A stretch of 64,000 nucleotides of DNA. Origin: Nitrincola lacisaponensis. Its GTDB lineage: Bacteria > Pseudomonadota > Gammaproteobacteria > Pseudomonadales > Balneatricaceae. The DNA lies in assembly GCF_000691225.1 (NCBI RefSeq), contig NZ_JMSZ01000016.1:372001-436000 (forward strand), given 5' to 3'. Positions 1 through 8,936 of the stretch are shown here, in pieces. The translations under genes and the position numbers were made by a program. Positions within the stretch are counted from its first letter, which is position 1; each line of letters opens with the position of its first letter. Below the pieces are notes generated by a model. It saw nothing but the letters and a program-made list of their open reading frames with translations. It did no database searches and was not told the DNA's origin.

Positions 1-565
1 AGCGGCTGATTTCATCGTTGGTAGCTGCTGCCGCATCAATACTGGCATAGACGCTACCAACACCTTTCCCTTGACCGATCAGAGCTGTATCCATGCCTTC
101 AATACGCTCATAACGAAGTTGCAAACCACAGGCGACGATCAGATAGTCATAACGGATGGTTTCACCGTTGCTGACTTTGACCTGGTTATTGTCAGGGTCA
201 TACTCGGTGACCATGCCGCGTACCCAGTTAACCCGTGATGGTATCCATTCGCCTGTCTTTGACAGGGTTTTGGATTTGTTCCATACACCGGAAGCAACCA
301 GTGTCCAGCCAGGCTGATAGTGATGATCCTCACGGGCATCAATAATAGTAATGCGTGCATTGGGCAGGCTACGGGCAAAACGGTTTGCCATGGCAATGCC
401 ACCAGCGCCGGCACCACTGATGACTATATGGGCATTGCTCTGCACACGGCTGGCGGCAGCATTCCCGGCCATACTGAGAACGGGGGCGGCTACAGCCGCG
501 CCAAGACCTATTTTCAGCAGGTCGCGTCGGCGTTCATTCGCCGTGGAAAAGGGTTTGGATGACAT
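1..565 (-). CDS. Tat-exported FAD-dependent oxidoreductase, sulfide:quinone oxidoreductase/flavocytochrome c family (3' part outside window)
   Basis: The first 188 codons are present and the gene runs off the left edge. The start is the ATG at 563-565. The N-terminus carries a twin-arginine signal (RRRDLLKIG near residues 12-20, then an Ala-rich hydrophobic stretch), so the folded flavoprotein is probably exported. A Rossmann FAD motif follows (IVISGAGAGGIAMANRFA), then the HHYQPGWTLVASGVW segment and LIVACGLQLRYERIEG, both typical of sulfide:quinone oxidoreductases and flavocytochrome c sulfide dehydrogenases. These enzymes oxidise sulfide and pass electrons to quinone or cytochrome c. The redox cysteines in the C-terminal half cannot be checked here, so substrate is inferred from family resemblance only. 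Confidence 0.8.
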   Translation of the reverse strand, partial: MSSKPFSTANERRRDLLKIGLGAAVAAPVLSMAGNAAASRVQSNAHIVISGAGAGGIAMANRFARSLPNARITIIDAREDHHYQPGWTLVASGVWNKSKTLSKTGEWIPSRVNWVRGMVTEYDPDNNQVKVSNGETIRYDYLIVACGLQLRYERIEGMDTALIGQGKGVGSVYASIDAAAATNDEISR

Positions 566-641
566 ACTGGGCTCCGGATTTGTTCTTCTGATCAGTTCCC
601 GGTCCTTGGTGAAGGAAGTTCCTGGCTGAGTATATGAATTA

Positions 642-658
642 TAGGTTAGATTGACCTA
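642..658. promoter_or_regulatory. Imperfect palindrome upstream of the SQR-like gene, candidate operator
   Basis: TAGGTTA-GAT-TGACCTA forms 7-base arms with one mismatch around a 3-base centre, 77 bases upstream of the flavoprotein start and in an AT-rich intergenic region shared with the divergent receiver-TPR gene. The shape suits a small dimeric repressor, but no regulator is encoded nearby to support it. The rest of 566-815 shows no gene. Confidence 0.3.
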
Positions 659-767
659 AAGTAAATATAACTAATGTATTATGTGCATATGCGGAAAATT
701 TATAAAGCAGAACGGCCATACTGTTCAGGCTGGATTGATTATTCTGCTGCGCTGCTGGTCACAGCTT

Positions 768-793
768 TAAAACTATCGTTATACTAGCGATAT
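768..793 (+). promoter_or_regulatory. Possible promoter of the receiver-TPR / GGDEF-EAL pair
   Basis: TAAAACTA-N10-AGCGATAT resembles a sigma-28 promoter, but the spacer is 10 instead of 11 bases and the -10 is imperfect. TATACT at 780-785 could alternatively be a sigma-70 -10 element. It sits 23 bases before the start codon at 816. The assignment between sigma factors is open. Confidence 0.3.
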
Positions 794-815
794 CATCAGG
801 CTGACGACGAACTGG

Positions 816-2420
816 ATGAACCCAAGAAAAATTACCTATGCAGATAAGCATGTCCTGTTGATCGAAAGCAGCGGAAACATGCGCGCCACAATCGTGCAGA
901 TGTTGAGGCAGCTGGGAGTGGTCAATATCAAACCCATCACAGTCAGTGAGCGGGTACTGGAGTTATTGCAGCAGGAGCGTTTTGACATCATTCTGCTGGG
1001 CCATAACGCCAGTGACAAGGTGACCGGGATTCAGTTGCTGGAAGAAGCACGCTATCGAAACTATATGCGTCCAACGAGTGGCTGGATCTTCATGACCAGC
1101 GATTCCTCACAGCAGGTTATTCTGCATGCTATCGACAGTAACCCTGATTATCTGCTGACCAAGCCTTTTACCGTCGAAGAGTTAAAGCACCGTATTGATG
1201 CCTTGATTGTACGCAAGCAGGTATTGCGTCAGGTGGATGAGGCTGTTGAGCGTGGTGACCTGGATGAAGCGCTGCAAGCCTGTGATCTGATTTCTGTGAC
1301 TGATCCCAGCTATGACTTGGCGCAGCGTTACAAAGGGCGCTTGTTATTGTGCCTTGAACGTCCTGAGGAAGCGCTGAATCTGTTGCAGGAACGCTTCTGG
1401 CAAAACGGTGAGAAGGATACCGGGTTGTTAATTGCACAGGCGCTGCTGTCGTTGAAGCAGCCAGAAGAAGCTATTCAGCAGTTGCAGGAGTTGATCGAGA
1501 GTTATCCTCTTTTGGTGCCTGCGTTAGATCTGCTGGCTCAGGCTTATGAAATGCATGGCGATCTGGAGCAGGCTCGAGAAGTGCTGCGCGAAGCGGCACG
1601 CAAATCCCCTTTGGGTATTCCCAGACAAATGGAGTTGGGACGTATCGCTACGCAGACGCGTGCGTTGTCATTGGCGGAAGGTGCATATAAACGCTCTATT
1701 GTGTTAGGACGCTCCAGCTGTTATCGCTCACCAGAGCCCTATCTACGGCTGGCCAATATTCGTCGTCTGGAAATGCAGGATGCAGATAATGACCGGCGTA
1801 TAGAACTGCATAATGATCTGGACGCACTACTCAATCATGCCGAGTTCAGTTTTCCCAAAGATGAATCCCTGAAGGTTAAATCGTTACTGGTACGCTCGCA
1901 GGTGTATCGTGATCTGGGCAAGCAGGTTAAGGCGGATGGATTGCAGCGAGAAGCAGAAAAGCGCAATACCCAGCTGGCCGAGCCACTTGACCTGGCACGT
2001 GAGTCGTTGTTGCTGGCCGGTGACTCTGTCCCTGTCTTGCAGGAACAATCGGAACAGACAGAAGTGAAAACACGTTTACCGTACGACGAGGCCTTGAGTG
2101 ACAAGATGAATCGTATGGCAATACGTCATTACATGGCTGGAAAATATGCCCAGGCGATGCGCTGTCTGAATATGTCGATTGAATACAATCCAACCAATGG
2201 TTCGGCGATGTTGAATCTGGCTCAGTTGTACCTTGAGGTTGCACGGGATCAGTCTGAACGCCGTGAGGAGCGTTTGACAATGGTGAGGCGCTTTGTAAAG
2301 TTAAGCTTAAGAGCGCAGCTGAGTGAAATTGCCAAACTACGTCAGCATGAGCTGATCGGGTATCTGCGTCAGTCTATTGAAACCTTGCCCAAAGGTTCGC
2401 TGGGTGTTTTGTTGCGTTAA
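816..2420 (+). CDS. Receiver-like protein with TPR repeats, phosphoacceptor aspartate missing
   Basis: This 534-residue protein has an N-terminal CheY-like fold (about 10-130) followed by tetratricopeptide-type helical repeats (about 135-330 and 420-475). The receiver is degenerate: the acidic pocket reads E17-S18 instead of two Asp, and the position of the phosphorylated Asp is Gly62 (FDIILLGHN). The conserved Thr94 and Lys116 (LTKPF) are kept. It therefore probably does not work by ordinary phosphorylation and may be a protein-interaction scaffold. It ends 44 bases before a GGDEF/EAL gene on the same strand, so the two are probably co-transcribed and may act together. No signal peptide or DNA-binding domain is visible. 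Confidence 0.85.
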   Translation: MNPRKITYADKHVLLIESSGNMRATIVQMLRQLGVVNIKPITVSERVLELLQQERFDIILLGHNASDKVTGIQLLEEARYRNYMRPTSGWIFMTSDSSQQVILHAIDSNPDYLLTKPFTVEELKHRIDALIVRKQVLRQVDEAVERGDLDEALQACDLISVTDPSYDLAQRYKGRLLLCLERPEEALNLLQERFWQNGEKDTGLLIAQALLSLKQPEEAIQQLQELIESYPLLVPALDLLAQAYEMHGDLEQAREVLREAARKSPLGIPRQMELGRIATQTRALSLAEGAYKRSIVLGRSSCYRSPEPYLRLANIRRLEMQDADNDRRIELHNDLDALLNHAEFSFPKDESLKVKSLLVRSQVYRDLGKQVKADGLQREAEKRNTQLAEPLDLARESLLLAGDSVPVLQEQSEQTEVKTRLPYDEALSDKMNRMAIRHYMAGKYAQAMRCLNMSIEYNPTNGSAMLNLAQLYLEVARDQSERREERLTMVRRFVKLSLRAQLSEIAKLRQHELIGYLRQSIETLPKGSLGVLLR

Positions 2421-2464
2421 GCTTCCCGGATGCTCACAATGCATGGAATCGAGCACAGGATAAA

Positions 2465-5400
2465 ATGATCATGGCTGACAGGTTGATTCGAGTCCGTTTC
2501 CGAGCAGAGAAGGTGGCCTTGGCCTATTTTCTGTTTGCTATGTTGTGGATTCTGACGTCAGATCATTTGCTGGGAATGTTAGTTGACGATCCCGCGCTGC
2601 TAGTGTCGCTCAGCACCTATAAAGGCATTTTGTTTGTTGCCACAACGGCGTTACTGCTCTATCTGGTGTTGCGTGTGTGGATTTTGCCTGAGCAGGAAAC
2701 ATCCGCACAGGTGGAAACACCCCGAGGCCTGATTATTGTCTTCTCAGGTATGGCGTTGTTAGTACCGCTATTGGCGCTGAGTCTGTTGCAAATTGCGACA
2801 CCTCAAGCACTGCAGACGGCTCGAACCAATGTCGAGATGGTTGCCGGTATGAAGGCAGTCCAACTGGATCAATGGCTTACTCATCGCCAGATGCAAGCTG
2901 ATCTGATTCAGTTGGATAACTCGCTGAATCGCCGGTTGAACGCCTGGGAAAGCGAATCTGATTCACTGGTTATTGTGGGTGAGCTCACTGATTACCTGAA
3001 CCGTCTGCACGCGTATCATCAGTTCGATGGCGTCTATTTGTACCACCTGGATGCTGGCAGGGGACTGTCTGTTGGACAGATACGTCATCGTCAGACAGAT
3101 ATTGAACGGTTTATTGAGCAGTCGCAGCATACCCGAGCACCTTTCTTGGTCGGCTTGCACCCGGTGATACAGGGGTTGGGATTGTCCTGGGTGATTCCTT
3201 TACGCCAGCCTGGACATTTGAGTGAGCTGCAGGCAGTGCTTGTACTCAGTCTTGATCCTGAAATACACCTTTATCCGCATCTATCGCAATGGCCTGTGGA
3301 GAGCCGGTCGGCTGAGCTGGTTTTACTTGAGCGCTCACCATCGGAAAGTGTGCGGCTGTTAAGCCCGAGTAAAATGACTCAGGCTGAAGTGTTGTCGTTT
3401 GTGAATGCTTCTGTTGATGCGGAGGCCAGAAACGAGGATATGTTGACAGCCCTGCTACCCTTATCTCATCCGCACTGGTATTTGCTGGCACAACAAAGCC
3501 GCCAGGAGGTATTGGCGCCTGTCTATATGATGGCCGCCTGGCTGGCACTACTGTCTCTGGCGACAGTGATCAGTATTATGTTTGCGCTGCGTCTGGTTTG
3601 GCAGCAGAACCGCCGCTTGCAGCAGGCAGCATTTCAGGTACAGGCTGCCGAGAAAGACAAACTGCTGCTCAAGTTTTTTGAAATGCCCTTCGTGGGTATG
3701 GCGATTACGGATCCTGAATCAGGTCGCTGGTTAAGGTTTAATCCTGAACTCTGTCGTTTATTGGGCTACCCGGAAGAGGAACTGAAAACCCTGACCTGGC
3801 AAGCCGTCACGCATCCGGATAGTCTGGAGGCGGATCAGCAGGCCTTTCAGCGTTTGCAGGAAGGCTTGATTGACAGTTATACCCTGGAAAAACAGTTTGT
3901 ACGCAAGAGCGGCAGTGTGTTTACGGCACTTTTGAATGTCGGTGCAGTCAGGTTTGCCGGTGGGCAGCTGCAGTATTGTATTGCTACGCTGCAGGATATT
4001 AGTGATCAGAAGCGCTATGAAAGTGATATTTTGCATCAGCGCGACCTTTACAGCACCTTGTCTGAGACTAATCAGGCAATTATTCGTTGTACCCATCGAG
4101 CCGAACTCTTCTCTGAGGTTTGCCGTATTGCTGTTGTGTTTGGCAAGATGCGCTATGCCTGTTTGATTGAAGTGAATGAAACGTCAATCAAACTGGCGTC
4201 TGCTTACGGCGATATGCCTGTCTCCCTGGATTGGCTGGCGAGGGATGAATGGGTGCCACTGCACCAGAGTACGGTCTTTTCCAGTGTGATCGACAGTGCA
4301 AACCCTGTGATTATGAATCCGCTGGAAGGGAAGTCATCACAGGCCTGTTTTCCGGTAATGGTGGATACACAGGTTGTTGCACTATTGACGTTGTATGCTG
4401 AGGACACCGAGTTTTTCAGTCCGGATATTATTGAAACCCTGTCGGAAATGGCTGGTGATATTGGTTTTGCCATTCGCTTTATTGAGCAGGAAGAAGCACT
4501 CAAAGCGGCTGTGCAGGTGGTTGAGGCCAGTCCGGTCGTACTGTTCCGCTGGGAAAATCAGCCAGGCTGGCCGGTTACTTACGTGTCTGCTAACGTCAGT
4601 CGTTGGGGCTATTCAGCCCATAACTTTCTTTCCGGAGAGGTGAATTTCGATCAGTTGGTCCATCCGGATGACCGCCAGTGGTTGGTCGAAGAGGTTGCAC
4701 TGTATCTGTCACAGCGCCGTGAAGAGTATTTACAGGAGTATCGCGTGCTGACCCGAGAGGGACAGGAGCTGTGGGTAGAGGATCATACCAAGGTTATTTA
4801 TGGCCTGACAGGAGAGGTTGAGGTGATTGAGGGGGTTGTGACGGATGTCACTTCGCGAAAAACCATCCAGCAGCGCATAGAGTTTTTAGCTCGGCATGAT
4901 TCATTAACGGGATTGCCTAACCGGCTGGATGTGCTCACCTCTATCGAGACTCGCGGTAATCCGCAAACTGCCTTGTTAATGCTGGATCTGGATCGCTTCA
5001 AGGATGTGAATGACAGCTTTGGCCATCGCACGGGTGATCAGCTGCTTTGTCGGGTCGCAGAATTATTGCGTAAGGAGTGCCCTGCCGATGGGCTTTTGGC
5101 ACGTTTTGGTGGTGATGAGTTTGGGGTGTTGATTGATCGGGATCAGGATGCTCTGATGGAATTGGCAGAGGCGCTGATTGAAGCACTGCGGACACCGATT
5201 CAACTGCCTCAGGGGATGGAGATCAGGATCGGTGCCTGTGTTGGGGTTGCACGTTTCAGTGACGCAGAGCAAAGTGCTGAAGAATTGATGCGACAGGCAG
5301 ATGCGGCACTGTATAAAGCCAAGGAAGCAGGTCGTGAACAACTGCGCTTCTATACCAATGAACTAACGCGGGCGGCCCTGATTCGTCTGGATACTGAGGC

Positions 5401-6145
5401 CCGACTGCGTCAGGCAATGAGTGACAGGCAGTTATCAGTTTATTTCCAGCCACAGATTGATATTGAGACAGGTCAGCTGCTGGGCGCTGAAGCGCTGTTA
5501 CGCTGGCAGGATCCGCAGTTGGGGTTCGTGTCGCCTGCCAGTTTTATTCCGGTTGCTGAGCAAAGTGGTCTGATACATGTCATCGGTGAGTGGGTGATGG
5601 ATCAGGTCTGTATGACCGGACGTCGCTGGCTGGATCAAGGCTACCCGCCATTGCGTCTGGCCGTTAACCTGTCATCTTTCCAACTGCGTCACGGTGATAT
5701 TGTCGGCATGATTCGCCAGACGCTGGAAAAGCATGACTATCCGGCTTCCGGGCTTGAAGTTGAACTGACGGAAAGTGCGTTGATGCGGCGGGAAGATGAG
5801 GCTGAAAAAGTGTTTGAGGCCTTGCAGGCGATGGGCGTTTCGCTGGCAATTGATGATTTTGGCACAGGTTACTCGTCACTGGCTTATCTGAAGACCTTCC
5901 CTCTGGATGTGCTGAAAATTGATAAAAGTTTTATTGAAGACCTGGAAGTCAGTGCGGATGACCGAGAGATTGCTGCCGCTGTGATTGTAATGGGGCATAC
6001 GCTGGGCTTGAAAGTGTTGGCAGAGGGTGTTGAAACAGAAGCGCAACTGGCGCTGTTACGTGAGCTGGGGTGTGATTATTACCAGGGATACCTGAAAAGT
6101 CCGGCAGTCAGTGCTGATGCATTCGAGCAGTTCTTCAGAAATTGA
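2465..6145 (+). CDS. Membrane PAS/GAF/GGDEF/EAL cyclic-di-GMP signalling protein
   Basis: A 1226-residue sensor. Three N-terminal membrane helices (about 17-33, 54-74, 89-110) precede an extracytoplasmic region of about 240 residues and a fourth helix near 352-378. The cytoplasmic part holds a PAS domain (about 398-515), a GAF-like region (about 530-690), a second PAS (about 700-800), GGDEF (motif 882-886) and EAL (motif EALLRW from 1009). GGDEF is intact. No RxxD inhibitory site stands at the usual place before it. The EAL domain keeps NLS, ELTES, IDDFGTGYSS, the catalytic Lys in LKIDKSF, LAEGVE and QGY, so phosphodiesterase activity is expected; whether the cyclase is active cannot be judged. 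ATG 2471 is an alternative start. The stop codon touches the 3' end of the convergent tRNA gene. Confidence 0.93.
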   Translation: MIMADRLIRVRFRAEKVALAYFLFAMLWILTSDHLLGMLVDDPALLVSLSTYKGILFVATTALLLYLVLRVWILPEQETSAQVETPRGLIIVFSGMALLVPLLALSLLQIATPQALQTARTNVEMVAGMKAVQLDQWLTHRQMQADLIQLDNSLNRRLNAWESESDSLVIVGELTDYLNRLHAYHQFDGVYLYHLDAGRGLSVGQIRHRQTDIERFIEQSQHTRAPFLVGLHPVIQGLGLSWVIPLRQPGHLSELQAVLVLSLDPEIHLYPHLSQWPVESRSAELVLLERSPSESVRLLSPSKMTQAEVLSFVNASVDAEARNEDMLTALLPLSHPHWYLLAQQSRQEVLAPVYMMAAWLALLSLATVISIMFALRLVWQQNRRLQQAAFQVQAAEKDKLLLKFFEMPFVGMAITDPESGRWLRFNPELCRLLGYPEEELKTLTWQAVTHPDSLEADQQAFQRLQEGLIDSYTLEKQFVRKSGSVFTALLNVGAVRFAGGQLQYCIATLQDISDQKRYESDILHQRDLYSTLSETNQAIIRCTHRAELFSEVCRIAVVFGKMRYACLIEVNETSIKLASAYGDMPVSLDWLARDEWVPLHQSTVFSSVIDSANPVIMNPLEGKSSQACFPVMVDTQVVALLTLYAEDTEFFSPDIIETLSEMAGDIGFAIRFIEQEEALKAAVQVVEASPVVLFRWENQPGWPVTYVSANVSRWGYSAHNFLSGEVNFDQLVHPDDRQWLVEEVALYLSQRREEYLQEYRVLTREGQELWVEDHTKVIYGLTGEVEVIEGVVTDVTSRKTIQQRIEFLARHDSLTGLPNRLDVLTSIETRGNPQTALLMLDLDRFKDVNDSFGHRTGDQLLCRVAELLRKECPADGLLARFGGDEFGVLIDRDQDALMELAEALIEALRTPIQLPQGMEIRIGACVGVARFSDAEQSAEELMRQADAALYKAKEAGREQLRFYTNELTRAALIRLDTEARLRQAMSDRQLSVYFQPQIDIETGQLLGAEALLRWQDPQLGFVSPASFIPVAEQSGLIHVIGEWVMDQVCMTGRRWLDQGYPPLRLAVNLSSFQLRHGDIVGMIRQTLEKHDYPASGLEVELTESALMRREDEAEKVFEALQAMGVSLAIDDFGTGYSSLAYLKTFPLDVLKIDKSFIEDLEVSADDREIAAAVIVMGHTLGLKVLAEGVETEAQLALLRELGCDYYQGYLKSPAVSADAFEQFFRN

Positions 6146-6221
6146 TGGCCTCCCCACAGGGACTCGAACCCCGATCTGGCCCTTAGGAGGGGCCCGTTCT
6201 ATCCAGTTGAACTATAGGGAG
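6146..6221 (-). tRNA. tRNA-Arg (anticodon CCU)
   Basis: On the minus strand the 76 bases fold as a cloverleaf. The acceptor stem CTCCCTA pairs with TGGGGAG, followed by discriminator G and an encoded CCA. The anticodon stem GGCCC/GGGCC encloses CTCCTAA with anticodon CCT. The T arm is CGGGG-TTCGAGT-CCCTG. It resembles E. coli argW, which reads the AGG codon. The CCA end (6146-6148) directly abuts the stop codon of the convergent GGDEF/EAL gene, leaving no spacer. Confidence 0.96.
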
Positions 6222-6274
6222 AAGGCGGCATATTGTAGCGGGATTTATAGTGGCCTGCCAGACGATGGCTGTAT

Positions 6275-6775
6275 TCAGGCCTTGCCAATACGCCGTTGTG
6301 CAGCGTAATTCCCTTTGCCGCCTGTCGGGTCATAGAGCACGTTGGAGCTTTGGTGGCCCTGAAGTAAGGCCAGGAGCTGATCAACGTTTTGCTTGCTGCG
6401 GACCAGAACCTGTTCATTGCGTCGGCTGATGGCTCTGACGTCATTGAGTAGCCATTGGAGTTTTTGCCAGCTTTCCAATAAGGAAGCTCGTGCTGACTCA
6501 GGTAGTTCGAGTATAAACTCTTCAAAGCCGCTTTCGGAAGGCGAGTGCCCGGCTTGTGTCAGCAGTTGGTTACGCTCACGAATATTGGCTTCGATCTTGA
6601 GTAGCAGGTCATGCTTGTCGCGAGTGGTTTGCTTGAGGGCTTCAAGATCGCGTTGCTGAAGCGCATGATGCTCCTGCTCCAGCGCATCCTGCAAGGCGCC
6701 CAATAGCACACAACCCTGATGAGTCAGGGTTGCGAAGGATTCATGCAGCGAGCCTTGCGGTGGTGTGTGTATCAC
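6275..6775 (-). CDS. flgN: Flagellar export chaperone FlgN
   Basis: A 166-residue, largely helical, charged protein with the size and heptad-rich character of FlgN. FlgN escorts the hook-associated proteins FlgK and FlgL to the type III flagellar export gate in the cytoplasm. It lies 11 bases downstream of flgM on the same strand, the standard flgM-flgN pair, and should be read from the sigma-28 promoter at 7126-7152. Its clients are encoded at 18.1-21.0 kb. Sequence conservation is low in this family, so the call rests heavily on context. Confidence 0.88.
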   Translation of the reverse strand: MIHTPPQGSLHESFATLTHQGCVLLGALQDALEQEHHALQQRDLEALKQTTRDKHDLLLKIEANIRERNQLLTQAGHSPSESGFEEFILELPESARASLLESWQKLQWLLNDVRAISRRNEQVLVRSKQNVDQLLALLQGHQSSNVLYDPTGGKGNYAAQRRIGKA

Positions 6776-6786
6776 ACGGTCAGCCT

Positions 6787-7092
6787 TCAGCTAAACAGTT
6801 TTTCAAACTGTAACATTTTATCGGCAACCCGTTCAGGGTTAATACTGTAACTACCCTCTGCAATGGCTGCCTTGATTTCGGCAACGCGATCGGCATTGAA
6901 GTCACTGCTTTGGTCCGACTGACGGTTGGCAGCCTGGAGTGCCTGGACTGTATCACTCAAACGCACAGTATCTGCTTGCACAGGGGCCGCAGCATTGCCT
7001 TTTTTCTCGGCTGTAACACCGCTCTGTTCCGCGGGTTTGCCTCGTGTGGCTGTCGTCTGATTGGAGGACAGGCCGTTCAGTTCAATAGCCAT
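6787..7092 (-). CDS. flgM: Anti-sigma-28 factor FlgM
   Basis: A 101-residue protein with the FlgM layout: a polar, disordered N-terminal half rich in Gln, Ala and Ser, then the C-terminal sigma-binding helices (VRLSDTVQALQ and a segment ending DKMLQFEKLF). FlgM holds sigma-28 (FliA) inactive until the hook is finished and FlgM is exported through it. Its own gene carries a sigma-28-type promoter, giving the usual feedback loop. flgN follows directly. Confidence 0.95.
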   Translation of the reverse strand: MAIELNGLSSNQTTATRGKPAEQSGVTAEKKGNAAAPVQADTVRLSDTVQALQAANRQSDQSSDFNADRVAEIKAAIAEGSYSINPERVADKMLQFEKLFS

Positions 7093-7125
7093 CCTGAATC
7101 ACCTCGTAATCTGGTTATGCTGTGG

Positions 7126-7152
7126 TTATCGGTCAACTGTTGAACTTCTTTA
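7126..7152 (-). promoter_or_regulatory. Sigma-28 promoter of flgMN
   Basis: Read on the minus strand, TAAAGAAG-N11-ACCGATAA matches the FliA consensus TAAAGTTT-N11-GCCGATAA with the exact 11-base spacer. It lies 34 bases upstream of the flgM start codon. Confidence 0.8.
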
Positions 7153-7217
7153 GCATTATTTTAATTATTTATACGACAGCACGGCATTTGTGCTCTCAGT
7201 ATAGCAAATCTGTCGCA

Positions 7218-7913
7218 TCACTGTACCTGAATCATGCCATTGCCGATCACGGTACCGCGAATCTCTGTGCCGCTCTGTTCGTTTCGGACACGGATCTGTT
7301 GTCCTAATTGGCCATCTTCCAGCGCAATGCCGGGTGTGCGTATGACCAGACTGCCACGACGTGCTTCGATGCTGACCTGGGCGCCACGGGTGACAGCCAG
7401 TGCTGTCTCAATCATGCGTGATGTGATGACCTGGTCGTTCCCTATTGGCCGCCGAACCTGCTGTCCTATGACATCTTCCAGCCGGACAAAATAGTCACCA
7501 CTCATACGAATGACATCCTGTTCAGACAAGCGGATATCGCTGGCACTGATCCGGCTGTTTCGGGGCAGGGGGCGGTTAGTCACAATAACATCCATGAGCT
7601 GTCTGACCTGAGCCGTGACAAACAGACTCCATACAGGGCTGTGGCAGTTAACGCGTGCTGTAATGCGTTGACCACTACTGAACGGCAGGGTGATTTCCAG
7701 GGGCGTCAGACATCTGGGCAGATCCAGTGTTGTATTTACTGGGTTTATTATGACTTCAACCCGGCTTTCCGGTAATCGTGTGTTAAACTCAGTTAAGATG
7801 GCATCGTGAACCTGTTGCTCTATGGTTTCCGGGGACATTTGAGCATTGGCAGAAGTTATGGCCAAAAAATTAGCCAAAAACAATGCAACTAGTGTTAAAT
7901 TAACAGTATTCAC
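7218..7913 (-). CDS. flgA: Flagellar P-ring assembly chaperone FlgA
   Basis: A 231-residue periplasmic protein that helps FlgI subunits assemble into the P ring. Residues 1-24 form a signal peptide ending ANA. The C-terminal half holds the SAF-type domain of FlgA (NRPLPRNSRISASDIRL and the segment ending RVRNEQSGTEIRGTVIGNG). The start is a GTG, supported by AGGA five bases upstream. It is transcribed divergently from cheV, with 64 bases between the two, and lies upstream of flgM on the same strand. Confidence 0.95.
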   Translation of the reverse strand: MNTVNLTLVALFLANFLAITSANAQMSPETIEQQVHDAILTEFNTRLPESRVEVIINPVNTTLDLPRCLTPLEITLPFSSGQRITARVNCHSPVWSLFVTAQVRQLMDVIVTNRPLPRNSRISASDIRLSEQDVIRMSGDYFVRLEDVIGQQVRRPIGNDQVITSRMIETALAVTRGAQVSIEARRGSLVIRTPGIALEDGQLGQQIRVRNEQSGTEIRGTVIGNGMIQVQ

Positions 7914-7977
7914 GCGTATCCTGTCTCAACGGGAAGATGCAACCCTTGTATAACGTCGGCTTGAGGTTTATTGAATC

Positions 7978-8916
7978 ATGTCAGGTATCTTGGATAGTGT
8001 AAACCTTCGGACCCAGATGGTCGGTCAGAACCGCCTGGAACTGCTGTTGTTTGGTCTGGAAACAGATCAGCGTTATGGTATCAACGTCTTCAAGGTGCGC
8101 GAGGTGCTGCAGTGCCCTGAGCTGACAGAAGTGCCACGTAAAACCAGTGTGATCAAGGGAATGGCGCATATCCGTGGTGAGACAATACCTGTTCTGGACC
8201 TGTCGGAAGCGATTGGTCGCAACGCGATACCACCTGAAGAAGAGCGTAGCTGTTTTCTGATTGTCGCTGAATACAACAAGCGCACCCTGGCTTTTCTGGT
8301 ACGAAAGGTTGACCGTATTCTGAATACCAACTGGGATCAGATCATGGCGCCTCCAGCGGAAATCGGTTCTGATAATTACCTGACAGCCGTATTCGAATAC
8401 GAAGGTAAACTTATCGAAATTATTGATGTTGAGCAGATTCTGGCTGATATATATCCTGCCTCCACGGATGTCAGTGGTGATATTGCTACCAAGGAAGTTA
8501 AATCCAAAGCGGAGCAGTTTCGCGTATTGATCTGTGATGACTCGCAAGTTGCCCGGACACAGATGATCCGCAGCCTTGAGGGGATGGGGCTTAAGGTGAC
8601 GGCCGCTAATAACGGTCGCGAAGCCTGGAAAATCCTGAAAGACCTGGCTGAGCGCGATGTGGATGTAGCCAGTTACTATCTGTTGCTGATTTCGGATATC
8701 GAAATGCCGGAAATGGATGGTTATACCCTGACCTCAATGGTTCGCGGTGATACCCGAATGGATAAACTGCACATCATCCTCCATACTTCGCTGAGCGGTG
8801 GCTTTAACGTGTCCATGGTTAAAAAAGTCGGTGCGGATGGTTTTCTGGCGAAATTCAATCCGGATGATCTTGCATCGGTGGTGGTTAAGCGTATTAATGC
8901 CGTCAATCAACACTGA
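7978..8916 (+). CDS. cheV: Chemotaxis coupling protein CheV (CheW domain plus receiver)
   Basis: The 312 residues comprise a CheW-like domain (about 15-160) that links chemoreceptors to the kinase CheA, and a receiver domain (about 178-305). The receiver is complete: acidic pair D187-D188, phosphoacceptor D240 in LLISDIEMPEMDG, the Thr/Ser position in LHTSLSGG and Lys in LAKFNPDD. CheV adjusts receptor-kinase coupling according to its phosphorylation. cheV-cheR between flgA and flgB is the arrangement known from Pseudomonas and Vibrio. Confidence 0.96.
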   Translation: MSGILDSVNLRTQMVGQNRLELLLFGLETDQRYGINVFKVREVLQCPELTEVPRKTSVIKGMAHIRGETIPVLDLSEAIGRNAIPPEEERSCFLIVAEYNKRTLAFLVRKVDRILNTNWDQIMAPPAEIGSDNYLTAVFEYEGKLIEIIDVEQILADIYPASTDVSGDIATKEVKSKAEQFRVLICDDSQVARTQMIRSLEGMGLKVTAANNGREAWKILKDLAERDVDVASYYLLLISDIEMPEMDGYTLTSMVRGDTRMDKLHIILHTSLSGGFNVSMVKKVGADGFLAKFNPDDLASVVVKRINAVNQH

Positions 8917-8936
8917 CGCCTGACAGGTGGTATCGA

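Noticed and set aside
7914-7977. Sigma-54 site between flgA and cheV
   Set aside because: A TTGCA core is present on the minus strand but the GG element is absent at the required distance.
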